Origin: Taxillus chinensis
Taxonomy: Eukaryota; Streptophyta; Magnoliopsida; Santalales; Loranthaceae
DNA: 64,000 bases
Assembly (NCBI GenBank): GCA_023512835.1
Contig: CM042085.1
Location: forward strand, 3,071,989-3,135,988
Reading direction: 5' to 3'
The notes beneath the pieces are model-generated. The model saw nothing but the letters and a program-made list of their open reading frames with translations. It was not told the origin of the DNA and searched no databases. Below, in pieces: positions 26,800 to 39,281 of the stretch; positions within the stretch are counted from its first letter, which is position 1; each line of letters opens with the position of its first letter. A program made the position numbers and the translations under genes.

Positions 26800-27650
26800 C
26801 AAAAGAAAGAATTGGCACATGCAAAAATTTGTCAAAGTACATATGCTACATGCAAAAAACATACCAAGAAGGTTTTGGGCTAAAGTAATGAGGATTACAG
26901 CTCTAGTAATCAACCCGGCATCTTCAACTAAAGTTAGGATTTGCTTCACCCTTTATTTAGAAGCTACAACAAATGAACCTAAAGTTATCTACTTTCAAGT
27001 ACTTTTGTGTTATGTGTCCATTCTCAAACATTCATAAAAACAAAACGAGAAAGTTGTTAAATGCATCTTTGTGGGATATGTCAGACAAGGAGATATGGAG
27101 ACAAATTGTAATAAAATATGGGAAAACATATTGTTTAACTCCAACCAAGCTCAGATGAATTAAAAGATCCAAATGACGATAATGTTGAATAAAAAGTGAC
27201 TCAAAATCGTTGGCTAACTTGCTCGTATCATTGACCAAATGAAGAAGGTGGACATAATGAAATAGAAAAATCAATTTTATAATCTCAACTCCAAATGTCA
27301 CAAAAGCACAAGGGCCAAATTCCAAATATGCCAATGCAAGTGATATTGAAGAAGCAATAGAAACTAAGACATTTGAAGAAGCATCAAAGAGTTCTAAGCA
27401 GATAAAAGTTATGAAAAAAGAGATCTATGCACTTCTACAAATAGGTTTAAAGATAAAGCATAGTGCAAATTGGTCAATTAAGAGATATAAGGCATGACTA
27501 GCACCTCGTGGTTTTTATAAATAGTCAAGACTAGACTATGATGAAACTTCTAGTCTTGTCATAGAACTTACAATCGTGCAAGTTTTACTTGCACTTGTGG
27601 CCAATAAAAGCTATGGTAGTGGTCCTCTAGTGTTCTCATATTATAAAAGC
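26800..27650 (+). pseudogene. Ty1-copia polyprotein remnant
   Basis: Integrase C-terminal residues are recognisable at about 26825-26930 (HMLHAKNIPRRFWAKVMR), followed in a shifted frame by VVKCIFVGYVRQGD near 27050. Reverse-transcriptase residues follow near 27440-27600 (IKRYKA-stop-LAPRGFY, then LDYDETSS and LALVAN). Several stops and frameshifts make it inactive, and the segment joining integrase to RT is much shorter than in intact elements. No long terminal repeats were found around it. Confidence 0.85.
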
Positions 27651-30600
27651 TTTCAATCTCCTTGAGGGCTAAGGCATATGCAGGGTTGGAGAACTAGGTT
27701 GGAATTTAGGATATGTTTAATTGGAGTGTTTTCTATTTTTATTTTTAAAATATAATAGTTATTTTTGAGTACAAAAACTAAAAACAACAATTTATTATCA
27801 CTTTTTTTGATTCTAAAGAATAAACATAACATTATATTATTTTCAGTTTCATGTTTGGTTAGAGTTGGAGGAGCCATGTGACTCGTATTAGGCAACATGT
27901 GTTTGAAGTCAGCAGTACATGAGGGATGCTTAAAATTTGAGAGGAACATAAAAAAAAGCCTATCTACTTTTTCTCCCAAATTAAGATTTGATAAGGCAAA
28001 ATTTACTTTTGGTATTTAAAAAAAAACACACAGTATTATTGCATGTTTAGATAGAGTTTTAAATAAATAAATAAAAACTCAAAACCATATTTTGTGTTAT
28101 ATTTTATCAATCTATGATTTGGATCAATTCAACACCAACCAATTTGGTTTTGACCACTGAAATCAACCATACATATTTAATTTAAATTAATTTTAAAATT
28201 TACAAATCAAACACACCCTAAACCTTACAATTATCAATATTCAAACCAAAACCTTTTGTGAACAATTAATTCTAGAGTCATTACCATACGATCAGGCTCC
28301 ATGAAGTGTCCCATGACGCATGACAGCAACTTTTATAACATTCATAAAATGTTGACGCATGGCTTTCGTGGGAATGTCCATTGATTCAGCAGCCACCGGC
28401 GGTATACTTAGGCCGCCGCAACCCACCATCAACTGGGAGACTTTGTGCAAAAAAATTTTAAAAAAAAGGTGTCAAGTTTCTGTCCCCCCTGGCGGTAGTC
28501 AAGTTTTATTAAATTATTGTTTGACTAGTCTTTCTACTTTATCGGGTTTTTGTTTTTTGTTTTTGTTTTTTTGTATTTCGCTTGTTGGCATCAAAGTTAC
28601 CGAACATAAAATTAATTTAAAAAATCACAACAAAAATAACGAAACCCAATATTGAGAATGGGGACTTCACCTTTTTAATGTCTCAACCTAGGCAGGCATT
28701 TTGGAAATGAAGATTTATAGTTGAAGTATGCCAGCAGGTGGCGGGTGTTTGTTGTTGATAACATTAACCGGGCGTTCAAAAACAAGGTAAAAGGGAGTAT
28801 GAAAACCTTAATAATATTCACTTGCACATTCGGTCACAGAATGATATGATAACTAACCTAAGTTTTTGGCGACAAAGCTAACACGAGAAATCAAAAATAG
28901 TCGCCCAAGAGGTTTTCAGAGAGTGACGAATAATCTTTCACAGGGCACCGAGATTCAACCATTTGGATTGAAAGGGCTTTATGGGGAGACTGGAACTGTC
29001 GCATCAATACCATGACATCAACCCTTATAACTCGCGTAAAAGCAAGCTTAGCTAGTTAAAAAGAAAATGTAGCTAGCTAGGGTAGAATTGACCGACGGAC
29101 AACAATACCACTAATAGACTAATAGTAAATGAAACAGGTACTCAAACCATCCCCACACATTGGCTCACAAAGACAACGATATGGTGGACGGCAAGCAAGC
29201 AATCTACTTCATGTCAGGACCAATAGTTACATCAAGCAGAAACAACAACCTCTTTGACTTGTGCCTATATCCCGAATGCACACCATCAAAATTTCAACCA
29301 ATTTAACCAGCCACCAAATCTACTGAAAAAAAAAAACAAATGTAAGTAAATCGCATAGGTAATTAGCATAAAGATATTTATATTCCCACAACCCAACCTA
29401 ACTTCAAAATAGACTCCAAGTCCTTCTCTACCTCCCATTTTATTTCATATAATTATATATTATTAAAATACAATAATCAACATCCTAAAATATACTCAAT
29501 TGATAACTTCTCTAACGTAAAAATCTAATATACTTCTCTCACATAACAATATAGATAATACACGCAATCAAAAATCATGTGTAAGATCAAAAATCATGTT
29601 AAAAACATATTCTTTACTGACTTAACATGCGTAAGTAAAAAAAACACAATCCGCTTTAATATTATATTAAAATTCAAATATTAATAACTTAAAATCAATT
29701 AACAATCTTGACTCTAATACATATGTGTATATATATATATGCTCATTTTGCCTGCCCCTTCGTCATATTGGAAAGACCCTTTCGCCATCCACGCCTGCCG
29801 TAGTCCGTACTCCCCCCCGCCCGTCACGAGTCCTGAAAGCTATTGCTCCATCTGAACCGTCCAAAATTTGATTTTGGGAAGCGTTACCGTCAGATCCCGA
29901 ACACGCATCGCGCATGCAAAGCATGCAACGACAGGGGGGGTGGGGCAGGGAGAAGTTGTTGACCTAATAAATTTATTTCCTTTCAACGGGAGGGGTGACG
30001 TGGCATTTTGACCACGGAACACTCGCTGTAGCACGAGTCAGCGCGACAGTGTTGTGATAACGTGGGTTACTTCACGGATGGACGTTGCCGCCACCCCTGC
30101 CTACCTCATCCTCACGTATTCAAATCGTCATTATAATAAAGACCCAAAATTTATATATATATATATACTATATAAAAAAAAATCTCCATTTGATGAAGGA
30201 GAAGCGCTGGTCACTGGAACAGATGGGCCTGTCTCCCTGTCAGGCCCAACTAAACTCATCCATGGGCCGATGAGGGTCCCAACATTTCCCAGTAGGACCG
30301 ATCAGGCCCAAATACGACAACCAAGTCCTTGAAAAGCTGGGATCAGTCAGACAATCACAAGAACAAACCACAAAAAAAATATTATAGGAGATTTGGTGAT
30401 CTAATTTTGGCAATAATTTTTTTTTGTCGGCATGGGAAAATCGACCAAAATAATAATTATACAAACAGCAGTTATCAGTACAAGATTCCACATTGATCGC
30501 TCATGCATGGTGAAATGGTGATTGTTCTTACTTATTATTATAACAGTTTGTTTAGCTCAGTTACAGATTCTCATTTCACATTAGACAAAAAGAGTGAAAG

Positions 30601-30708
30601 GAGACGAGAGTGATGCAGTGCTAACAAGCATATTTAAGGAAATGGAAATATTTAGTAGCTTAACACTGATAAGATGACGGAAGCCACGAGTTTCTTAGGC
30701 GCACACAC
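27651..30708. other. Intergenic spacer, nothing specific
   Basis: About 3 kb downstream of the Mpv17 gene (which is on the minus strand). It holds AT-rich DNA, a possible small TIR element near 28040-28220, and a G/C-rich patch near 29750-29960. Its lowest-coordinate side abuts the copia remnant. The segment next to 30709 should contain the Mpv17 3' UTR. Confidence 0.55.
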
Positions 30709-33249
30709 CTATTTTGGGAGGATCTCCTTGTGAGCTTTGAATGAGAGGATCACATTCCATATCAGAGAAATAAAGTTGGCGGCAAGGACCTGAAAAGGGT
30801 TGTTGCAGAGATTATAAATAATTGGCATTTTATGATTTTAGTACATGCTAATCTCAATTTGGTGATACAAAACAGAAAGTTGAAATTAAAATTCAATAAA
30901 CCCAAGGAGATTTCGATATTTATGACTCAGATTGTAGACTAGGATAAATTTACAATTTTATTTTAGATCTTCTCAACTTTCGTGTGGCTCTTCATTGCCA
31001 TGAACTCAATAGTTTTCGATTCCATCATCTTTGAAAACAGGAAAAAGAACAGAGAGATAACGAGCGAGTAGGCTGTTTCTGATAACCGTGTTAATGGAGC
31101 CATATAAACCCGAACTTCATGAGATTATAAACGGCAGATTTGTAAATAATAGGTTGTTCTTAAGGTTTCATTGCTACAACGTGTAGGCCTCAAAAAAATT
31201 GAAACATGATAGCATGCCTTGGCATTAATATATTGTATGTTTCTATGATTTACACCGTTTTATTTATAGGTACCAACATATTTAGTGAAATATAATAAAA
31301 AGTAAAAGTAAAAAACGATATTAAATGCCACTAACCTGGAACTGTTGTGGTACAAATCGGAAGTTGAGAAATTGGAATGGCACCCACAACTGCCAATTTG
31401 CAAGAACAGACGAAAACCACTCCTGGAAAACAATTGGATAGCAAACATAGTTTTGAGAAAAATTAAAGGGACAACACCTTTTATTTTGTTTCAAATAAAT
31501 AACTAAATGAAATACACAACTAACAGAGGGCATAGCATTATAAGCTACACCTGTTGGAGCTTGGGAACAACTTCTGCAGGCCTACCCTCCAAAGTAACTA
31601 ATGTGGCCAAGAAAAATCCTATAAATATAGGAGAGAAAACGAACTGCAACAAACGCATGACATCATATTATGATTCATATATAGGTAAATATAAGGGGAA
31701 AAAACTATTACGCAATGAGGCATAATTTGGCCTTATCACAAGGCTTTTATGACAAAGGAGAATTGGTCACCTGATCAAGAATAAGGCGCAAAAAAGCACC
31801 TGATGCTCCAGGTACAGTAACCAATTTGCTCAAATACAAATACCTAGAGAAAAATAATGCCCACAGAAATACTCCATAAAAAACAAAACTAAATAGTTGC
31901 GATTTTAAATCAGAACAAGCAAAACTAGACAGCTAAAGAAGATCATTTGATGGTGTAACGAGTAATTTCATAATCCCAGATAGTATTAAGTTTGCCTACT
32001 TATATTTCGTTAATACGAGCTAAAAGGCCAAAGGCCCTCATCTTGCACTAGACAGCCAAAAAAATAAATAAATCATAATCTTAAACCCAGAATAGGATAT
32101 AGTTGTAGAACCAATTGAAATGGCCATTGGATGAAAACTAAAGCGAACATGAAAAAATATACAACCAACCAGACGTAACCAAATGTTAAATAAATAGGTA
32201 GGCACAAAAAGTGAAAAAATTACTCTAAGAAAAAAATTGAATGCCACAGTTTACAATCACATGATTATTTGATGACTTCAGTAGGAGCTAGAAAAACAAC
32301 CAGAAAGATACATAAATAAAAAAAAGTTAGGAATAGGATCATTGTCAAAAAGTATTACCAGAAATGCAATGTCGGACCAACCAGTATGAGTCCTAACAGA
32401 GTGAATAAGAATGTCCTTTTTAGGTCAATTGACTGCGCTTGATCGATTACAAGCTGAGCCACATAAATTCCAGCAATGTAAATTATTTCATAATATGCAT
32501 CAATTATTTCAACCAAATGTAAATTATTGATTCACAATAGAGGACCATAGCAAATAAGAAATCTCCTGAAAATTTAAACATGTACTATTGTTTTGCTGAT
32601 AATATTCTGAGAACCAACCTGGCAAATCAAATCTCCCCATAAAGTCAAAAAAGCAGATGTAACAGCTTTGGTCAGAACAGGGTATTTCCCAAGAAGAGTC
32701 AAATACCTGAAATTAATAAGGGAGGGGGGATGTCAAGTGGGAAAGGTAAAAACGACAGTTTATTAATTGCAATTTTTTGGAGGGGATGAACAACGGAGGA
32801 AAATCCATATATTATCCATTCCATTTTCATAAAGAATGTTAAAAGCATCCAGAGATAGGAGATTACAGGTTGACAAGGAAAATACCGTATAAAATTATCA
32901 AGAGAAGAAAAAAGAGGTGAAAATTATAAGATAAGAGATATAACGAGTGTCCTACAATCTTCCAACAAGAAAAGAAGCCACTACACTATCATAAGCAAAG
33001 AATATGCCAGGATCAACCAGTATAAAGGCAGTACAAAGTACAAATGTGCAATCATAATGATGATTCACAACCTGTGCAATGAAGTAATTAAGCAAGTGTT
33101 TTCAAATTGAGTTTGAGGTGCCTGATTATAAGCATTAACAATATGTACAAAATGCAAGATATTAGTAATAACAAAGAACTGGAGCTAATAATAAAGAGAA
33201 GAAAACATCATAATATCATAGGTGAATATACTGCAAACAACTTTTGGAG

Positions 33250-33282
<33 letters not shown>

Positions 33283-34214
33283 ACCAACACACGATGACAT
33301 CTACACCTATGCTGAAAACAAGCGCACATATTCAAAGAGAACAAGCCAAAGTGAAAATTGGATCAACTAAACATGAATTGGGCCCTTTTATTTTGTAATG
33401 TGTGTAAATGGGGTATCAATTCAATGCCAATTTTTCCATAACAAATATCAACAGCATCACATCAAGGACGGCTCAGGTTGCATCCAGGTAAATGAAAATG
33501 GATTCTAAATTTAAAACTTTGAAGAATTTACCAAAATCAATAGAATTTTGTATACAATTAGCCTAATTCCATGCAAATCTAAATCTAAGCCTCTAACTTC
33601 ATGTCCAAAACAGATATACGAATGTTATTATTATTATTATTTCTGGGTCACTGGGTGGTGTTGGGAAAAAGATGAAAAATTTACCATGAAAGCAAAGACC
33701 AATTGCTCCCACCGCCGACGTCGCCACCACCATCATCTCTGCCACCACCACCGGAGCCCCCAACTCCGCCATTCCCACTGGACCCACCATCTGAAGCCGC
33801 CGCAGAAGCACGCAAACAATCGAAACCGAAGCGCTGAGAAACCGTCCCATGATGACCCAAGTCCATAGAAGCAGTCCCGAGGCGAGCGCACGATAGGGAT
33901 GCGATAGCACGGCACGAAGAATAGCTCGACGCACTGGTCGCCCCTATTGGAAACCCGGGAGTTTGGGTCTGGCGGGAAAAATGCGACAAGGGTTTATGAG
34001 GGAAACCCGTGAATCGCGACATGGGTGGGGAACTTCGGACGTACGTGAAAGCCGCTGGGTTTGAAGCCACCATCAATGTTGGTGTCGTCGTCGTTGTTGT
34101 TCCGATAAAATGGGCTCTGAGCGCGTTCGAAGTGGCGGGTTTGGGACTTGTCGAGGCGGCGCGCATGAGAGGCGGCAGTCCCCTGCGCAGCATCGAACTC
34201 ATGTTTTGTAGCAA
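30709..34214 (-). CDS. Mpv17/PMP22 family membrane protein
   Basis: Seven exons, all with GT-AG borders and consistent frame: 34214-33685, 32706-32619, 32453-32359, 31843-31771, 31643-31551, 31422-31336, 30789-30709 (stop TAG). The predicted protein has 348 residues. The first 170 or so residues look like an organelle transit region (Ser/Arg/Ala-rich) followed by a Gly-rich linker. The Mpv17 domain starts at NWSLLSWYLTLLGKYPVLTK and continues with GDLICQ, ASGAFLRLILDQFVFSPIF and VLANWQLWVPFQFLNFRFVP, ending SFKAHKEILPK. Four membrane segments fit the family. Mpv17/PMP22 proteins sit in mitochondrial, chloroplast or peroxisomal membranes; some form channels. It is closest in layout to Arabidopsis At5g19750 (from memory). 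The exact start is unsure because further in-frame Met codons follow. Intron 1 contains a 32-base C run. Confidence 0.92.
33251..33282. repeat. C32 homopolymer in Mpv17 intron 1
   Basis: Thirty-two consecutive C on the plus strand (G on the coding strand), inside the first intron of the Mpv17 gene. Length calls in such runs are unreliable. Confidence 0.9.
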
Positions 34215-35252
34215 TACACAGTCGCGACTACTTCTCTATCTCTCCCTCTATTCCCAAAGAGGAAATAAAATGGGCTCTCAACAAATTTGAAGTGGTTTGG
34301 ATTAAGGAAAATTTTCATGAACAAGCTTTCAACTTCTCAATCCCCTCCGACAAATTGAGATTGAAAAAAAGTTATGGCGTGTATGATTGATGAATTTCTG
34401 AGCCTTTTGGTGTACGCATTTCAAAATTTTAACATGTGTTTTGTACAGAGACTTTTTTTCTTTCTTCCGAACTCCCTTCCACATTTTGCCTTATTTTTTA
34501 AAAATCAAAATCATGTATGGCCCTCCCTTTTTTTTTTTTTTTTTTTATAATTATGAATTCAAATTATAATTTAATTTTTAAGTTTAATAAAGTAAAAAAA
34601 TCATATAATCAAAGGAGAAAAAAATAAAAATGCATGCCAAATAATCATCTACAACTTCAATTTAAATACGATAATTCAATAATGCAATACAATATATATA
34701 TATATATATAATAGTAAAATAATAAAATTAATATTACATTCTACCTAAATTGTTTTCGTAATGCAAATATTGATATATTCATGTTAATATAAATTATTCT
34801 TCATATACCATGAATCATATTTCTTGAAGAAAATAAATCATTTCAAGAAATTCATTCCAACCATGCACTAAACATTTCACTCTCCGTAAATGATATTATA
34901 TATTTATACTCATTTGTTTTATAGATTGCACCAATTATCATGAAATTACCATAGTAAAATCATTATTTTGAGCAGTAGTACACAGCAAATCTAGCATGTC
35001 ATTTTTACTTTTGAATATTTATATATATATATATAAGTATCAAACCTATATTGACGTTAATTTTTTTTTTTATAATAAATCATTAATATAAATTATAAAA
35101 TTAAAATAACAAAATATATTGTTAGTTGTAAACTCGTGACAACCATTGTTTGAAACAGACTCTTATGAGAGCTCCTCGTAAGTTCTTCCACTCTGGTCTG
35201 GTGGTCGTACTCAAATAACAGCCGGCGGTCTGCGAATGAGAAAAGAACGAAG
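34215..35252. other. Intergenic region between divergent genes
   Basis: About 1 kb between the start codons of the Mpv17 gene (minus) and the PORR gene (plus), so both promoters should lie here. It is AT-rich with T runs near 34519 and TA runs near 34691 and 35019. No specific control site can be assigned. Confidence 0.6.
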
Positions 35253-36845
35253 ATGATGAGGGTGTTGATGAGATATCATAAGAACATTTCTTCACCGAAC
35301 CCGACAACCTCAGAGATCCCCTTCGGCCCCTTCACTTCGGCCACGCAAAGGAGATGGAAGAAGCCCGTGAACTCCGCACAAACCCGGTTGGAGAACAGGA
35401 CCAGAGACCTCAAGGTCGACAAGCTCAAGGCCGCCCGCAGGAAGCTCAACGTCGCACTAAAGATCCTGGGCCTCATGTCCGACAGCCGATACCCTTTCGT
35501 GTCGGTCCAGCTGATGTCCCGGTGGAAGAACTTCGTCGGCCTCAATGTCCCCGTCAGCAAGTTCCTCCGAAAGCACCCCCACGTCTTCGAGTTGTTCACG
35601 CACCCGAGGAGGAGGAATCTGTGCTGCAGACCCAGGACAACAATGACCGACCTGCTCGCCGAGGAAGAGAGGGTGATTAGGGTTTTGGAACCAGAAAACG
35701 TGGAGCGCGTGAAGAGGCTTCTCATGATGTCTACGAGCGGCAAGCTTAACGTGCACGCGCTGAGATTGGCGAGGAGGGAATTGGGTTTGCCCGAGGATTT
35801 CCGGGATTCTATTCTCGCCAAGCATTCGAGTGTGTTTCATTTGGTGGATTTGGAGACGGTGAGCCTGGTCGATAGGGCTCCCATTCCCAATCCGGGCGCT
35901 GTCGAGGAAGTGGAGAAATGGAGAGAGAAGGAGAATAGGGAGAAGTGGTTGAGGGAATCGGAGACCAAGTATGCATTTCCTGTTAGCTTTCCCACAGGGT
36001 TTAAGAAAGAGGTGGGGTTTAACGAGAGGTTGAATAATTGGCAAAGATTGGAATATGTGAAACCTTATGACGTGGAGGAGTATCGTCGGGTTCGCACCCG
36101 GGGAGGAGATGATCGGCGCGAGAAGCGGGTTGTTGCCATTCTTCATGAGTTCTTGAGCTTGACAGTCGAGAAAATGGTGGAAGTTGATCCGTTGGTGCAT
36201 TTCCGGAAGCATTTCGGCATGGCGGTTAATCTGAGGGAGCTTCTGTTGAAGCATCCTGGTATTTTTTATATATCCACCAAAGGGAGAACACAAACTGTTT
36301 TCCTGAGGGAAGCATTTGATAAGGGGTGTTTGATTGAGTCAAACCCAGTCTCTCGGGTTCGGATGAAAATGCTCGAACTCGTCCTCATGGAGGATCGGAA
36401 TACTAGAATGCTGAAACCCCAGAAGGAAATTGAGGAGAAGACTACAAATTTGGAAACACGGAATGTGGCTCGAGGTGGGAAGGTAGATGGCGACTGGGTT
36501 CTTCCAATATTTGGGAGTTATGATGACAGCCCTAGAGCTAGTGAGGTCAATGATTTGTGTGAGAATGAGCCTCATGGGAGTTATGATGATAGCCCTAGTG
36601 CTAGTGAGGTAGATGATTTGTCTGAGAATGAGCCTCATGGATGCTATGATGATAGCCCTCGCGCTAGTGAGGTCGATGATTTGTCTGAGAATGAGCCTCA
36701 TGGATGCTATGATGATAGCCCTAGTGCTAGTGAGGTCGATGATTTGTCTGAGAATGAGTCTCATGGATGCTATGATGATAGCCCTAGTGCTAGTGAGGTC
36801 GATGATTTGTCTGAGAATGAGCCTCGTGGATGCTTGGAAAAGTAA
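35253..36845 (+). CDS. PORR-domain organelle RNA-binding protein
   Basis: Intronless frame for 530 residues. A basic N-terminus (MMRVLMRYHKNISSPNP) suggests organelle import. The PORR (plant organelle RNA recognition, formerly DUF860) domain covers roughly residues 50-360, with typical segments such as GLMSDSRYPFVSVQLMSRWK, VSKFLRKHPHVFELF, KLNVHALRLARRELGLPEDF, SILAKHSSVFHLVD, YAFPVSFPTGFK and LLLKHPGIFYISTKGRTQT. Family members such as WTF1, WTF9 and RPD1 act in splicing of group II introns in plastids or mitochondria; which organelle applies here cannot be told. Residues 421-525 are five tandem copies of a 21-residue acidic unit (YDDSPSASEVDDLSENEPHG), not a standard part of the family. 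The gene is divergent from the Mpv17 gene. Confidence 0.93.
   Translation: MMRVLMRYHKNISSPNPTTSEIPFGPFTSATQRRWKKPVNSAQTRLENRTRDLKVDKLKAARRKLNVALKILGLMSDSRYPFVSVQLMSRWKNFVGLNVPVSKFLRKHPHVFELFTHPRRRNLCCRPRTTMTDLLAEEERVIRVLEPENVERVKRLLMMSTSGKLNVHALRLARRELGLPEDFRDSILAKHSSVFHLVDLETVSLVDRAPIPNPGAVEEVEKWREKENREKWLRESETKYAFPVSFPTGFKKEVGFNERLNNWQRLEYVKPYDVEEYRRVRTRGGDDRREKRVVAILHEFLSLTVEKMVEVDPLVHFRKHFGMAVNLRELLLKHPGIFYISTKGRTQTVFLREAFDKGCLIESNPVSRVRMKMLELVLMEDRNTRMLKPQKEIEEKTTNLETRNVARGGKVDGDWVLPIFGSYDDSPRASEVNDLCENEPHGSYDDSPSASEVDDLSENEPHGCYDDSPRASEVDDLSENEPHGCYDDSPSASEVDDLSENESHGCYDDSPSASEVDDLSENEPRGCLEK
36513..36827 (+). repeat. Five-copy 63-bp coding tandem repeat
   Basis: Exact 63-bp periodicity with units at 36513, 36576, 36639, 36702 and 36765. 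Each unit encodes 21 residues of the form G-S/C-YDDSP-R/S-ASEV-N/D-DL-C/S-EN-E-P/S-H/R. Copies differ by few bases. Because the unit is a multiple of three and lacks stops, two other frames stay open too, but those are shadows. Confidence 0.97.
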
Positions 36846-37905
36846 GCCACTCGGGAGACGAAGAATTGGAGATGGCATTGACATGGCGTGTATTGCCAGC
36901 AGTCTTTTCTTTACGTCGGCATTAGCAGAATTGCATTTGTATGGTCGTGCAAGAGATGATACATTTCAATGTAATCTGATTTTGCAAGTTTTCTATTTTT
37001 CTTTTTTGTCTTTGGAATCAGAGAGTACATCAATTTATCATTCTCGTGTGCATTTGGAGTGTAAGCAATTTCACAGATCCTTATCACGCGGAGAACTCAT
37101 TTTGTTGATCATTATTCCATCTGTGTAATGCTAGGCCTTCGTTTAGACCTGTAGAAGAAAACGGGATGTTTATATGCATATTGCTTCCCGCTTTACTGAG
37201 GAATAGGTAATTTTTATATGAAGACATCCTCGTGGCATCTGGTATCAAAATGGGGCATGCTCATATACTCAAATTACAAGAAAGAAGAAGATAGACGGCA
37301 AGGCTATTAGTTTGTTTGCTCTAATTGGGGAAATGGCTATTTGATGTATATTTGGCCAGGCTCAACAAAAGCTTCACTTTAATGCCTAATCTAGGCTAAT
37401 ATGATTGAGGTCTTGCATGGGCTTGAATGACCTAATGTCTAGTAGCATACTTGGAATCCAGTGAGGTTCTTGGGTCGAAACCCCTGAGAGGCATGCCTTT
37501 GGTGGGAATGTTCTTGAAGTGCGCCTATGCCTATGTTGAGCCTTGTCTCAACAGACTCATGGGGCAGGAGGCGTTTCGTGTCCTCCACAGGATTAGTCTA
37601 CTAAACTTTGGATTTAGGGCAAGTGGCCTAATTGAGGGTCTCGATCAGCAGATACAGACTGGTGGAAGTGGAATGAACAAAGGAAGCAGATACTGGAGGA
37701 TGCAATTTATAATTTTCTTCTTCCTACAATGGCGAAGGAATCAAGATCCTTGCTTACTTTCAGTTTTCCTATGGAAAGGTTTGGTGGGAGAGGAACCATA
37801 TCAGCGGAAGGTTACATTTCCAGCTGTGTAGCGTCTAAAATAGAATAGTAGCTCAATAGGCTACTATTGAGAAAAATGTCATTATGATAATTTCGTTCCT
37901 ATGAA
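36846..37905. other. 3' flank of PORR gene
   Basis: This should hold the 3' UTR of the PORR gene. A 126-codon frame at 37451-37831 was examined. It has no recognisable domain, so it is not called. Nothing else is visible. Confidence 0.5.
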
Positions 37906-38081
37906 AGATATATATATATATATATATATACATCCCAATTCCTTTGAGAGCTGTTAAATTTATTCTGTACCAATTATTTTATTATTTCTTCTGTAGCCTT
38001 GGCCTTGCCCCCCCCCCCCTTTTTTTTCCCCCCCCCCAAATCCCCCCCCCCCCCCCCCCCCCCCCCCTTTTTTTTTTCCCT

Positions 38082-38162
<81 letters not shown>

Positions 38163-38180
38163 TTGAGCAATGCTATTTTG

Positions 38181-38220
<40 letters not shown>

Positions 38221-38221
38221 T

Positions 38222-38246
<25 letters not shown>
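37906..38246. repeat. Low-complexity block: (AT)n, poly-C with T blocks, (AT)n
   Basis: A TA run at 37906-37930 precedes an almost pure C tract at 38008-38158, broken only by two blocks of eight to nine T, a few A/T bases and two TTCC-type interruptions. AT repeats at 38181-38246 follow. Such a tract is very rare in plant DNA and could be partly a sequencing or assembly artefact. Confidence 0.9.
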
Positions 38247-38253
<7 letters not shown>

Positions 38254-38499
38254 TTTTAGGATTTAGATTTTTAGATCCAGATGATATATATGTCACCTGT
38301 GATTTGTATGGTATTGGCAAGTGCTGTATATATTGGGACGGCTAAAATTAGAAATTTTAATTTATGGTATATGATTGTTGTGAATTATTGCTTTGATTAT
38401 GCCATTCGGATTTTATTGCTATAGTAGTCAACTTCAAAATTATATTATTCAAATTTTACAATCAAATCTCATTTTAAAAACACTCAGCAGAACCGACCA

Positions 38500-39281
38500 A
38501 ATCACAGACAAAGAAAGAAGAATAAGGTTGTCTTGATGAGATCAGGCATTCAGGCTTTCATAAACATAAAGACGAAAAATAACATCCGATCTCTGGCCCC
38601 AGGCCTCAAGCCTGCAACGCGGTACTTGTAACTCTGGAGTTGTCCATATCTGAATTTACGAGTTATAAAGACTGCAAAGCACACACTACTAACAGATTAT
38701 ATAAACCAACTGCTGCAATTTAGGCATACAGGGTGGAAGAATGGTATATGATTATATAAACCATCATTCATGGTGCCTTTCATGCTTCTGTGTTCCCTCT
38801 ATTTGTATGAGAATGGTATATGATTATATGAATGTCTAATAGCCAAATCCATATGGCCTAGGCCCAGCTAATTATCATCGCACACAATTGACTTCCAGAA
38901 TTTTCAAAAGCAAGACCTTGTAGACCAATCACACATTTGCATGAATGATGTGCCTCTTGCCATTTCAGGAAAGTGCATGGTAACATAAAGCCGAGACCGC
39001 CTGTACACTATATCTATCTACTATATACTACCAACATTTCAAAAGTATATTCCAAATACACACCATATATACAAATTTGGCGCATGGTTTCTACAAAGCA
39101 TTTACAAGAAAATGACAAAGACGGAAGAAAATTAACTCCTACTTGAAACTACCAATAATGTTGTTCTGCGGTTGTTAACATATCAGCAAAGAAATATGGC
39201 TGATTGGATTTTCCCTAGGTTTTCGCACTCAGCAGAAATTTGTAGTCAAACTCTCTCAGAAGGAGATGGAATGGGTTTAGA
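38500..39281. other. 3' flank of RING gene with 23-bp direct repeat
   Basis: Probably the 3' UTR and downstream DNA of the RING gene (minus strand). A 23-bp sequence AGAATGGTATATGATTATAT occurs at 38738-38760 and again at 38810-38832, with one mismatch over 23 bases. No gene is supported. Confidence 0.55.

Noticed and set aside
28960..29000. Segment TTTGGATTGAAAGGGCTTTA, similar to the miR159 family start
   Set aside because: It differs from miR159 after the first 11 bases, and no foldback partner of the right kind was found nearby.
35276..36884. Antisense and shifted frames of 171 to 278 codons across the PORR gene
   Set aside because: Produced by the gene's codon bias and by the 63-bp repeat, which keeps all phases open. 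No family similarity.
37451..37831. 126-codon frame downstream of the PORR gene
   Set aside because: No domain, no splice context and no recognisable composition; left uncalled.
37960..38320. Gly-rich and Pro-rich frames over the poly-C block
   Set aside because: Homopolymer translation only.
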